This document shows, one piece after another, positions 6,960-14,489 of a DNA stretch of 21,116 nucleotides; position 1 is the stretch's first letter, and every line of letters starts with the position of its first letter. The notes beneath the pieces are model-generated. The model saw nothing but the letters and a program-made list of their open reading frames with translations, ran no database searches and had not been told where the DNA came from. The position numbers and the translations under genes were made by a program. Source of the DNA: JBLHKW01 sp047618565 (GTDB lineage: Bacteria > Planctomycetota > UBA1135 > GCA-002686595); assembly GCA_047618565.1 (NCBI GenBank), contig JBLHKW010000093.1, positions 1-21,116 on the forward strand, in the 5' to 3' direction.

Positions 6960-8302
6960 GGCACTTGTTCAATGGATTCGCGCTCGCGCTTCTGGCCGCC
7001 TCCGGACAGGCACTACCGGTCAAGGCTGCGACCGATCGGCCGCCGAACAACGTCCTCTTCATCCTGGCTGACGACCTGGGCGTCGACATGGTCGACGCCT
7101 ATGACCCGGGCGGCAACCCGGCCCGCATGCCGGTCATCGGCCAGCTGGCCCGCGACGGAGTCCTGTTCCGAAATGCCTGGGCCACGCCCACCTGCTCGCC
7201 GACGCGCGCGACGATCCTGACCGGCCGATACGGCTTCAGGACCGGCATCGGTCTGTACATCAACCCGCATTCGACAGCCGAACTACCACAGTCGGAGCTG
7301 ATCATTCCTGAGGTGCTCGACCTCTTCCCTGACCTGGGCTACCGGCATGCGGTCCTTGGCAAGTGGCACCTCAGCAACTCCATCGACGCCGCAACGCGCG
7401 CCGGGTTCGGCCAGTTCACGGGCAGCCGTGCAAACTTCCACGACGAAGCAAGCTACGACAACTGGCTGAAGGTCGAATGCGGCAAGGAGACCTGGTCGAC
7501 GACCTACGCCACAACGGACACGATCAACGAGGCGCTGGAGTTCATCGCGACCACCCCCGAGCCCTGGTTCCTGTACCTGCCGCTGAACGCCCCGCACGCG
7601 CGTTTCAGTAATCCACCGGAGCACCTGCACAATCAGAATCTCGACTGGCGCTCCGCACACTGCGAGCGACCCAACGTCTACCGCGCCATGGTCGAGGCGA
7701 TCGACACCGAGGTCGGGCGATTGCTCAAGGGCATGGGCAGTCGACGGGAGCGCACGACCGTGATCTTCATGGGCGACAACGGCACCCCCAACGAGGTCCT
7801 GCCAGCCCCCGCCCCCCAAAAACACGGCAAGCTCTCCCCCTTCGAAGGTGGCCTGCACGTGCCCCTGATCATCAGCGGTCCGATGGTGCGCGATGCGGGT
7901 CGCGACGTGCACGCGCTCGTGAGCTCGACCGACCTGTTTGCCACCTGCCTCGACCTGGCCGGTGTGCGCGTGCCCGAGGACCTACCCGCGGGCTCGATAA
8001 CAGACTCCCTGAGCCTCGTACCCTATCTCGTGGAACCCGATGCGCCGGCCCAGCGAGGCATGCTCTTTGCCGAAATGTTCCGGCCGAACCTGGCACGCGA
8101 GCTCGACTTCGAGATCCGCGCCGTGCGCAACGAGCGCTACAAGCTGATCCACTGGATCAAGCCACAGGACCACTGGGGCTTCTACGACCTCTTGCTCGAC
8201 CCCCACGAGACCACGGACCTGATGCCAACCACCTGGGATCTCGAACTCTGGAACCAGTTCGAGAACCTGTGCTCCAAGATCGACGAGGTGCTCGGAAGCT
8301 GA
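6956..8302 (+). CDS. Secreted Cys-type sulfatase (formylglycine-dependent arylsulfatase family)
   Basis: A 448-residue sulfatase with a signal peptide (FNGFALALLAASGQALPVKA). Active-site residues are visible: metal-binding Asp39/Asp40 in LADDLG, the formylglycine motif CSPTR with Cys80 and Arg84, GKWHL (135-139), APH (His214), and GDNG (Asp274/Asn275) followed by KLSPFEGGLHVP. The intact C-x-P-x-R predicts maturation to formylglycine by a sulfatase-modifying enzyme, absent from this window. It is expected to hydrolyse sulfate esters outside the cytoplasm; the substrate is unknown. The GTG start overlaps the acyltransferase stop by 4 nt, so it is likely coupled to it, an unusual link between carrier-protein activation and sulfate-ester hydrolysis. 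Confidence 0.93.
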   Translation: MRHLFNGFALALLAASGQALPVKAATDRPPNNVLFILADDLGVDMVDAYDPGGNPARMPVIGQLARDGVLFRNAWATPTCSPTRATILTGRYGFRTGIGLYINPHSTAELPQSELIIPEVLDLFPDLGYRHAVLGKWHLSNSIDAATRAGFGQFTGSRANFHDEASYDNWLKVECGKETWSTTYATTDTINEALEFIATTPEPWFLYLPLNAPHARFSNPPEHLHNQNLDWRSAHCERPNVYRAMVEAIDTEVGRLLKGMGSRRERTTVIFMGDNGTPNEVLPAPAPQKHGKLSPFEGGLHVPLIISGPMVRDAGRDVHALVSSTDLFATCLDLAGVRVPEDLPAGSITDSLSLVPYLVEPDAPAQRGMLFAEMFRPNLARELDFEIRAVRNERYKLIHWIKPQDHWGFYDLLLDPHETTDLMPTTWDLELWNQFENLCSKIDEVLGS

Positions 8303-8311
8303 GCGGCACGG

Positions 8312-8340
8312 CCTGAAAGCACCCAGGTGCCTGATTCAGG
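8312..8340 (+). terminator. Two-stem hairpin after the sulfatase gene, possible terminator
   Basis: Ten bases after the sulfatase stop lie an outer stem CCTGAA (8312-8317) / TTCAGG (8335-8340) and an inner stem GCACC (8319-8323) / GGTGC (8326-8330). Its position suits the end of the PPTase-acyltransferase-sulfatase operon. There is no T-tract downstream, so termination would be non-canonical, or it may be a 3'-end stabilising structure. Confidence 0.4.
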
Positions 8341-8387
8341 GTCACTCGGGGCCGATTCAGACGAATTTCCGGCCGCTGGGTAACATT

Positions 8388-8747
8388 GTGACGCCCCGTG
8401 CAAAGAGAGGGCATCACGCACGGACCGAGGTCTCCGGTCAGATCCTCGGCAACCGCATCTTCGTCCAGATGCGCACCGGCGCCAGCGCAGACAACCCCCT
8501 GCGCCTGTACCTGGACGGGACAGACAGTGCTCAACTGCCCGGAGGCGTGCCCATGATGCTCGAGCTATTCGCCGGCCCCATCGATCCAGATAGCGAGCCG
8601 CGCGCCTACGTCGAGGGCGGTGAGGTGCCCGAGGACAAGGTCTTCGAGATCACCCGCATCGAATGGCAAGCGACGACGCATGGTGATTCGAGCGGCTCGG
8701 GCGGCATGCGCATCGAGGTGGCAGGCGAGCAAGTCGCGTCCATCTAG
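8388..8747 (+). CDS. Hypothetical protein, probably the 5' part of a frameshifted gene
   Basis: This GTG-started frame of 119 codons has strong GC3 bias and acidic, beta-rich-looking content (IFVQMRTGA, LRLYLDGTD, MMLELFAGP, FEITRIEW), with no signal peptide or recognised domain. It stops at TAG 8745-8747. The next 165 bases continue with the same codon bias in the frame one base earlier, to a TAA at 8911. A single-base loss between about 8687 and 8744 would join both into a ~174-residue protein. The Shine-Dalgarno is weak, so the true start may also lie elsewhere. It sits between two sulfatase-type genes. I do not recognise the family. Confidence 0.5.
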   Translation: MTPRAKRGHHARTEVSGQILGNRIFVQMRTGASADNPLRLYLDGTDSAQLPGGVPMMLELFAGPIDPDSEPRAYVEGGEVPEDKVFEITRIEWQATTHGDSSGSGGMRIEVAGEQVASI

Positions 8748-8911
8748 CAACCCCCGGCATTAGCCTCGACACCTGGACCGGGACACTGACCCTCGGCTCG
8801 GGCGACACCTCCCGCGCGTTCGTCGAAATGGGAAGTTTCAGCGAATGTGAAGTGGTGTTCCACGGCACCTGGCACGACAGCCCACTAGAAGGAACCGAAA
8901 CGGACCGCTAA
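8744..8911 (+). pseudogene. Frame-shifted 3' continuation of the hypothetical gene
   Basis: In the frame one base upstream of the preceding ORF, codons from 8744 to the TAA at 8909-8911 read smoothly (ISLDTWTGTLTLGSGDT, then FVEMGSFSECEVVFHGTWHD). About three quarters of third positions are G or C, as in real genes here. It has no start codon or Shine-Dalgarno of its own, so it is best read as the 3' end of the 8388 gene after an indel, or as an assembly error. No slippery heptamer for programmed frameshifting is visible near the junction. Confidence 0.45.
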
Positions 8912-8962
8912 CCTGTCGACCAGCTCTCCAAAGAGCCGCGGGCGCAAGCCTCGGTGACGAGT

Positions 8963-10393
8963 ATGAAGGCCCAAGAAACGCACATCCAGCAGCACGCCCC
9001 CAGGTGGCTGGCTCTCACGACACTCGCGGGCATGGCGTGCTGGGTCGGTGCCTGCGGTACGGATACCGACTCCAGCGCAGTCGAACGCGTGATCCTGATC
9101 ACCTGCGATACCCTGCGCGCCGACCGGCTCGGAGCCTACGGGGCTGAGCACGACGCCAGCCCGGCGCTCGATGCGTTCGCGGCGAAATCCGTCGTGTTCG
9201 AGCGCGCCTACTCGAGTGCTCCGATGACGCTGCCGTCGGTCTGCAGCATGTTGACGGGCCAGCTACCGGTACACATCGGGGTCCTTCACAACCGCAGCTT
9301 CCTGCACTCGAGTGCGACGACGCTGGCCGAGGAGCTCAGCTCCCATGGCATCGCCACCGCGGCGGTCGTCTCGAACTGGGTGCTGATCAATCCGCCCACG
9401 ATGCCGCCCGAGTTCGGGGTCAGACAAGGATTCAAGCATTTCGACGACCGCCTTCCGACGCTGGAGCGCATCCGCAAGATGCCGGAGCGCGGGGCGCGCG
9501 ACACGACGAATGCGGCGATCGAGTGGCTCGAAGGCCGTGACGGGGAGAGTGAGGAACGCTTCTTCCTCTGGGTGCACTACCAGGATCCGCACGGACCGTA
9601 CACGGCCCCGGCGCGCTTCGTGGAGATGATGCAGCGGCCGCTCGGTGACGAACCAGAGCTGGCTTTCAATGACAGCACCACGGGCCGTGGCGGCATTCCG
9701 CGCTACCAGAGGCTCACGGACGAGCAGCGCCCCGAGCCCTACCGCATCCAGTACGACGCGGAGATCCGCTACTTCGACCAGCACCTAGGGCGCCTGCTGG
9801 AGTTCATGGAGGAGCGCGACCTGTTGCGCGATGCGCTCGTCATCCTGAGCGCGGACCACGGCGAGTCCCTTGGCGAGCACGACTACTGGTTCTGTCACGG
9901 CGAGACCCTGAACCACGAACTCGTCCACGTCCCCCTGATCATGCGCGAACCGGGCGGGAGCGCACGCCGGGACTCACGCCTGGTCAGCCAGCTCGACCTC
10001 TGGCCCACGGTGCTGGAGGCGTTCGATCTGGACCCGGGCGCATGTCCGGGATCCAGCCTGCTCGGCGCACAGCCGGGTCCCGCCATCGCCGTGCAGATGT
10101 TCGTGCCCAGTGACGGCGGTGCCCCTCTGGCGACCATCGTCGACGGGGACTACCGCCTGCATTTGCGCAATGGCCGGCCGGATGGCCTGTTCGATCGGTC
10201 CGAGGACCCCCAGGAACTCGTCGATGTGCTCGACGGGCAGCCCGAGGTGGTGCAGCGCATGCTCGCGCGCTACCGGGAGTTGCTCGAGAGCAACACGGGA
10301 TCGATCATCCAGGATTCAACGCGCTCGCTCTCCGCGGACGAGGAACGCATCCTCAGGGGCCTGGGTTACTCCGGTGGCTCGGACGAGGACTAG
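8963..10393 (+). CDS. Sulfatase-fold lipoprotein hydrolase with Thr nucleophile
   Basis: A 476-residue alkaline-phosphatase-superfamily protein. The ATG at 8963 is chosen because GGTGA lies 5 nt upstream; a GTG at 8954 is an alternative. The N-terminus (RWLALTTLAGMACWVGAC) is a lipoprotein signal with probable lipidated Cys31. Metal-site motifs are present: CDTLRADR (Asp49), DPHGPY (His210) and SADHGESLGEHD (Asp298/His299). At the nucleophile position the text is SAPMTLPSVCSMLTG, so Thr89 stands where sulfatases have the Cys or Ser of C/S-x-P-x-R, and the Arg is missing. It therefore should not be activated as a formylglycine sulfatase and may be a phosphatase, phosphodiesterase or phosphotransferase. 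The C-terminal LRGLGYSG tail is typical of this subgroup. Its stop codon lies inside an inverted-repeat arm. Confidence 0.9.
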   Translation: MKAQETHIQQHAPRWLALTTLAGMACWVGACGTDTDSSAVERVILITCDTLRADRLGAYGAEHDASPALDAFAAKSVVFERAYSSAPMTLPSVCSMLTGQLPVHIGVLHNRSFLHSSATTLAEELSSHGIATAAVVSNWVLINPPTMPPEFGVRQGFKHFDDRLPTLERIRKMPERGARDTTNAAIEWLEGRDGESEERFFLWVHYQDPHGPYTAPARFVEMMQRPLGDEPELAFNDSTTGRGGIPRYQRLTDEQRPEPYRIQYDAEIRYFDQHLGRLLEFMEERDLLRDALVILSADHGESLGEHDYWFCHGETLNHELVHVPLIMREPGGSARRDSRLVSQLDLWPTVLEAFDLDPGACPGSSLLGAQPGPAIAVQMFVPSDGGAPLATIVDGDYRLHLRNGRPDGLFDRSEDPQELVDVLDGQPEVVQRMLARYRELLESNTGSIIQDSTRSLSADEERILRGLGYSGGSDED

Positions 10394-10472
10394 CCCGGAT
10401 TATTCATGACCACGCGGACGAAATCCCACGAACGGCCGGCTTCGCCTCGCGGCTCATGAATAACCTGGGCTA
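10391..10472. repeat. 19-bp imperfect inverted repeat filling a convergent intergenic gap
   Basis: The arms are TAGCCCGGATTATTCATGA (10391-10409) and TCATGAATAACCTGGGCTA (10454-10472), matching at 17 of 19 positions; one mismatch becomes a G-U pair in RNA. The 44-bp loop is GC-rich with a small GGC-TTC-GCC hairpin. The left arm begins at the TAG of the lipoprotein hydrolase gene and the right arm ends 9 bp before the convergent glycosyltransferase stop. The AT-rich TTATTCATGA core stands out from the local composition. It could be a bidirectional terminator, a REP-like or MITE-like element, or an integration scar; there is no long T-tract and no flanking direct repeat that I can see. Confidence 0.7.
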
Positions 10473-10481
10473 GATCCAAGA

Positions 10482-11978
10482 TCAGCGGATACGGGTCAGC
10501 TGCGTGCTACGTCCGTTGCCGAAGGGAATCGCCCAGCGTTCGAGCATTCGCTCATCGACCATGCGCTTGAGCGGCGGCGGCGTGCCCGGGGTGTCGTAGA
10601 GCACATAGTCGATCTCGTACTTGGCCAGAATGTCGGCCGAGCGCAGGAAACGGTAAGTGAACGTGCGCCGGCCCGTCAGCAGGGCCACTGTCGGGGCCTG
10701 GTTGCAGAGGATCCTGGCGTCCGGCGGCGTGTGCTCGAGCACGCCGCGCGCGATCTGCTCGTTCACCTTGCCCGCGTGGGTACGACCCTCGAGCTCGCGC
10801 GACAGGGCAACAAGGTTGACGGTGAGCAGCGCGATCGCGAGCAGGAATCCGAGCACGCGCGCGCGCCGCTGCGGCAGAACGAAGGTCACCAGGCAACGAA
10901 AAGCGCTTGCCAGGTAGAGATAGACCAGGGGCACGAGCGGCATCACCAGCCGCTTGTCGTAGACGAAGTAGGTCGCGATGAGCGGGACGTAGACGATGCC
11001 CAACCACTCGAGCATGGACGGGCCGCGACGCCGCAGGGCACACCCCAGACCGACGGCCAGGAGCATCAGCAATCCAATCTGGAGCACAGGCCCGGCGCTG
11101 ATGTGCAAGGTGCTCTCGGTCAGGTCGCGCATGAGGTCGCCGCAGTTGGCGGTGATGCGCTCGATCCAGCCATCCAGGTCCACGCGCGCGGAGTTCGGGT
11201 CCCCGGGATCCACGCGGAACAGGGCCGTCGCGTAGTCAAAGAGCAGATCCTGTTCCACGGGCACCTCGACCTGTGCGGAGACCGCCCGCGAATGCTGCCA
11301 CCAGGGCATGGTCAATGCGCAGGTCAACAGCACCGGCATCACGCCGCGCCAGCGATCGCGCCCGCGACAGCGGATCAGGGGGACGAGCAACACACCGGGC
11401 AAGAGCAGGACGCCGACGGTGCGCATCAGGATCGCGCTGGCCAGAGCGACGCCCCCGAGCGCGGCCCAGATCCACCAGCGTTCGCGCGCGCGCACGGAGC
11501 GTTCCAGAGCCGCGGTCGCAAGCAACGAGAACGTCACGAACGGGAACTCGGCGAATACGGAGTTGAAGAGCTGGCTGAAGAGCAGGCTCGTGCCCGAGAG
11601 CAGCGCGACGACGAGTGCGCAGCGCCGGTCGTGGAGGTCCCGGGTCGCCAGGTAGATCGCAAAGACGGAGGTCGTCGCGAAGAACATCAGCAGCTGGTTC
11701 ACGCGCTGGGCATCGAAGCTGCCGTCCTGCGCCATGAACGACAGCAACCACGACAGGCCGGGCGGACGAAGATAGAACGGTTCCCCCTGGTAGAGATAGC
11801 CGTCGCCTGCGGCCAGGGACCTGGCAAGCAACAGGTATACGGACCCGTCCCATTCCGGTCGCCAGTCCAGAGCCGCCCACAGGAACACGGCGCAAGCGGC
11901 GTAGAGCAGCATGCTGGTCGGTGTCAGCCAGCGTGGACCAGCGCTCGGCGCGCTGGCTGCGTCCGGTGAACTCGCCAT
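10482..11978 (-). CDS. GT-C family membrane glycosyltransferase (PMT/ArnT-like, GT39/GT83 type)
   Basis: A 498-residue polytopic membrane protein with roughly ten hydrophobic helices, mostly between residues 20 and 390. After the first helix the external loop carries RPEWDGSVYLLLARSL with Asp44, the likely catalytic acid of GT-C enzymes, then LRPPGLSWLLS (70-80), matching the conserved RPP(L)YP-type motif of the PMT_2 family. Such enzymes transfer a sugar from a polyprenyl-phosphate donor to a protein or lipid outside the membrane. The C-terminal soluble part (about 400-498) is short. The ATG abuts the upstream sulfatase-fold gene's stop with no gap (TAGATG), so the two are translationally coupled and probably act on the same envelope glycan or lipid. 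Confidence 0.85.
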   Translation of the reverse strand: MASSPDAASAPSAGPRWLTPTSMLLYAACAVFLWAALDWRPEWDGSVYLLLARSLAAGDGYLYQGEPFYLRPPGLSWLLSFMAQDGSFDAQRVNQLLMFFATTSVFAIYLATRDLHDRRCALVVALLSGTSLLFSQLFNSVFAEFPFVTFSLLATAALERSVRARERWWIWAALGGVALASAILMRTVGVLLLPGVLLVPLIRCRGRDRWRGVMPVLLTCALTMPWWQHSRAVSAQVEVPVEQDLLFDYATALFRVDPGDPNSARVDLDGWIERITANCGDLMRDLTESTLHISAGPVLQIGLLMLLAVGLGCALRRRGPSMLEWLGIVYVPLIATYFVYDKRLVMPLVPLVYLYLASAFRCLVTFVLPQRRARVLGFLLAIALLTVNLVALSRELEGRTHAGKVNEQIARGVLEHTPPDARILCNQAPTVALLTGRRTFTYRFLRSADILAKYEIDYVLYDTPGTPPPLKRMVDERMLERWAIPFGNGRSTQLTRIR

Positions 11979-14444
11979 CTACTCCTCGTCCCCCATGTAG
12001 CCGAGCCCACGAAGCATCTCGACCGTCGATCCACCGGCGCGCACGCCAGCCTTGGGACGGCGCGCGGCTGCCACGCCGACGCGCCGCAACATCTCATCCC
12101 GCAAGCCCGCGGCTCGCTCAGCCTGGTCGGCCGAAACATCGCTGAATTCCATGGGATCCTGCGCCTTGTCGTACAGGCTCAGCTGGCCTGCACCTGAGCC
12201 TTCGGGCGCATTCCAGGGCCCGCCGTCAGGAGCAAAATGCACGACCAGCGACCCGCTCCGCATGCCGAGGATGGTCTGCGGATGCTTGCCGTTCCACCAG
12301 CCGTTGGTCGTCGAAAAGCGGATCGTCCCGTCGCCCAGGTCACCGGCCGTGCTGCGGTCGAACGCGCGCCGTAGATCGAAACCCGTGTCCGGATCGCTCG
12401 AATCGAAGCCCTCATCGAAGGCCGCCAATCCCCTGCCGACACGCGCCAGAGTCGGTCCCAGGTGCCTGTTGGAGACCACTTGCGTCACGCGCTCGCCATG
12501 TGGGATGCCAGGCCCGGCGAAGACCAGTGGCACTCCGACCAGTTCCTCGTGCAGCCCGTGACCGTGGGTCACCAGGCCGTGATCGAAGAGCTCTTCGCCG
12601 TGGTCACTGGTGAACACGATCAGGGTCTCGTCTATCAATTCAAGGCGCTCGAGGGTCGCGACCAGGCGTCCGACCCAGTGATCGCCGGTCCAGACGCAGG
12701 CATCGTACAGGTCGCTGATGGCATCCTGCGCTGAGGGCGGAACGCAGCGATCCGTGTCGATCGCTCCGTTCTCGGTGAATCCGCAGCCATCTCGCAGGGG
12801 CTGTACGTAGCCGTCGATCGCCTTCGGTGAGAAGTCCGCAGGCACATCCGCGGCCAGCAGGGCGCGCCCCTGCGGGCGCGGTGCGAGCGGCGCGTGCGGG
12901 TCCGTCAGGTGCAGGTACATGAAGAAGCGCGTGCCCGCCATGGACTCGAGCCACTCGAGAGCGGCCGGCATGAACACGCGCGACTTGCGCGTGACCGCCT
13001 TCGCGTACTCGTAGAACTCGAAACCCTGGTCGAAGTTCTTGTCCGGGACGATCAAGGGGTTGCCGGACCAGGCCGCTGTCGTGAAGCCCTCCTGCTGCAG
13101 TGACTCGGCCAGGGTGACCAGTTCGTCCGCCAGATAGCAGGATGTCGCGCCCACCACCCCGTGCTCCTCCGGATGTAGGCCGGTCAAGATCGACGCGGTC
13201 GAGGGCCAGGTCCAGCTGGATGTGGAATAGGCCGCGTCGAAGGTCACGCCGCGCTGCGCCAGGCGCTCCAGATGGGGCGACGTCGGGCGCGCGTACCCGT
13301 AGGTCTCGAGGCGATCGCGACGCAGGGTATCCATCACGACCAGGATGATGTTGGGCTTCTGCGGCGACGAGCGTGTGCGCTCGGCCGTCCAGCGCCGCTC
13401 GAGGCGCATGCCTCCGAAGCCCACGTCCAGGGGCCGCTCGAATTCAGCCGGCGTCCCGTCGGGAGCGCGCAGTGTCGTTCGCAGGGTCAGCGTCGCGCCG
13501 GCGTCGACCTCGAGCCCGCCGTCGCCGCCCACGTCGACCCACTCGGTCCCGCGCAGTCCCTCGACACCGTCGATCGCGATCTCGTGCTCGAAGACCGGTT
13601 CATCGTCGAGCAGCACCTCGAATTGCACCGAGTGACCGGCGAGCGCCTCGTCGTGCCGGAACAGGATCGCCTGATCGATGCCGACACGCCCCACCAGGAA
13701 CGCGGAACTCGCGTCGGCATCCAGCTCCATGCGGATCTCTCCCGGCGGCGGCAGCACGATCGAGGCCATGTCGGCGCCGTCGAGAGCGTACTTGCCATAG
13801 GGAGTGACCACGTCCACGCGCGCCGCCCCGCTGGCATGGGCTCGGACCACCTGCCAGCTCTCGGCTTCATCGAGCAGGTTGCCGACGACCTGGCGGATGG
13901 GCATGGACTCCAGCGGGCTGACCAGTAGAGCGCGCGCCAGAGTGACGACCGACGCGATCAGCACCAGGGGTAGCAGGATCGGATCCAGGTTCGTCCTGCG
14001 CGGCACGCAACAAAAGAGCAACGCGCTCGACAGTGACGACAGCAGCGCGAGGGCGCCGATGGTCAGGCGTCCGCGGCCCGTGCCCCAGCCGATGCGTCGC
14101 GAGTGGTCGTCACCGAGCCAGCCGGCGAGCAACGTGATGAACACCGCGCTGCCGAAGACGAAGAGTGAAACCAGGATGAAGCGCCGCAGGTTGACCAGGG
14201 CGCAGCCACGGGTCCACTCAACGAAGAGCGCCAGGCACACACTCGCGAGCACCATCTGACCCATGGCCAGGGGCAACGCCGTGGCCGTGCGCCCCATGAC
14301 GGTCTCGAGCTCGCCGGCATGGGCGACGCGCTCCATCGCGAACAGCACTCCCGCGCGGGCGAGTCCGAGAGCAAACCCTATCCACAGGCCACGCGTGAGC
14401 GCGGCCGGGTACACGGGTGAGGGCGGCGGGAGTCGTTCGGGCAC
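11979..14444 (-). CDS. Membrane-anchored sulfatase-fold hydrolase/transferase with Thr nucleophile
   Basis: An 821-residue three-part protein. Five hydrophobic helices (about 16-36, 55-76, 88-110, 127-147, 155-176) are followed by a beta-rich region (about 195-350) and a sulfatase-fold domain (365-800). Metal-site motifs are MDTLRRDR (Asp372), DPHAPL (His517) and TSDHGEELFDHG (Asp614/His615). The nucleophile segment is SSWTWPSTASILTG, so Thr412 replaces the Cys/Ser of sulfatases and no Arg follows. A five-helix anchor before such a domain recalls phosphoethanolamine transferases and LTA synthase, though the order and middle domain differ. The C-terminus ends in LRGLGYMG. The GTG start at 14444 has no clear Shine-Dalgarno. 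It lies 45 bp after the PQQ-propeller gene and abuts the glycosyltransferase start. The reaction is unproven: phosphate or phospho-lipid head-group chemistry is more likely than sulfate hydrolysis. Confidence 0.85.
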   Translation of the reverse strand: MPERLPPPSPVYPAALTRGLWIGFALGLARAGVLFAMERVAHAGELETVMGRTATALPLAMGQMVLASVCLALFVEWTRGCALVNLRRFILVSLFVFGSAVFITLLAGWLGDDHSRRIGWGTGRGRLTIGALALLSSLSSALLFCCVPRRTNLDPILLPLVLIASVVTLARALLVSPLESMPIRQVVGNLLDEAESWQVVRAHASGAARVDVVTPYGKYALDGADMASIVLPPPGEIRMELDADASSAFLVGRVGIDQAILFRHDEALAGHSVQFEVLLDDEPVFEHEIAIDGVEGLRGTEWVDVGGDGGLEVDAGATLTLRTTLRAPDGTPAEFERPLDVGFGGMRLERRWTAERTRSSPQKPNIILVVMDTLRRDRLETYGYARPTSPHLERLAQRGVTFDAAYSTSSWTWPSTASILTGLHPEEHGVVGATSCYLADELVTLAESLQQEGFTTAAWSGNPLIVPDKNFDQGFEFYEYAKAVTRKSRVFMPAALEWLESMAGTRFFMYLHLTDPHAPLAPRPQGRALLAADVPADFSPKAIDGYVQPLRDGCGFTENGAIDTDRCVPPSAQDAISDLYDACVWTGDHWVGRLVATLERLELIDETLIVFTSDHGEELFDHGLVTHGHGLHEELVGVPLVFAGPGIPHGERVTQVVSNRHLGPTLARVGRGLAAFDEGFDSSDPDTGFDLRRAFDRSTAGDLGDGTIRFSTTNGWWNGKHPQTILGMRSGSLVVHFAPDGGPWNAPEGSGAGQLSLYDKAQDPMEFSDVSADQAERAAGLRDEMLRRVGVAAARRPKAGVRAGGSTVEMLRGLGYMGDEE

Positions 14445-14489
14445 AGTCGACCGGAGGAGACATGGAGTCCCGCGCGGATGGCCCGGAAC

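Noticed and set aside
8735..8760. Programmed frameshifting at the TAG of the small unknown gene
   Set aside because: No slippery X-XXY-YYZ heptamer or clear downstream pseudoknot is visible; mutation or sequence error is simpler.
10731..11969. 412-codon plus-strand ORF opposite the GT-C glycosyltransferase
   Set aside because: Low-complexity, His/Gln/Arg-rich product with no motif; the minus-strand membrane protein explains the region.
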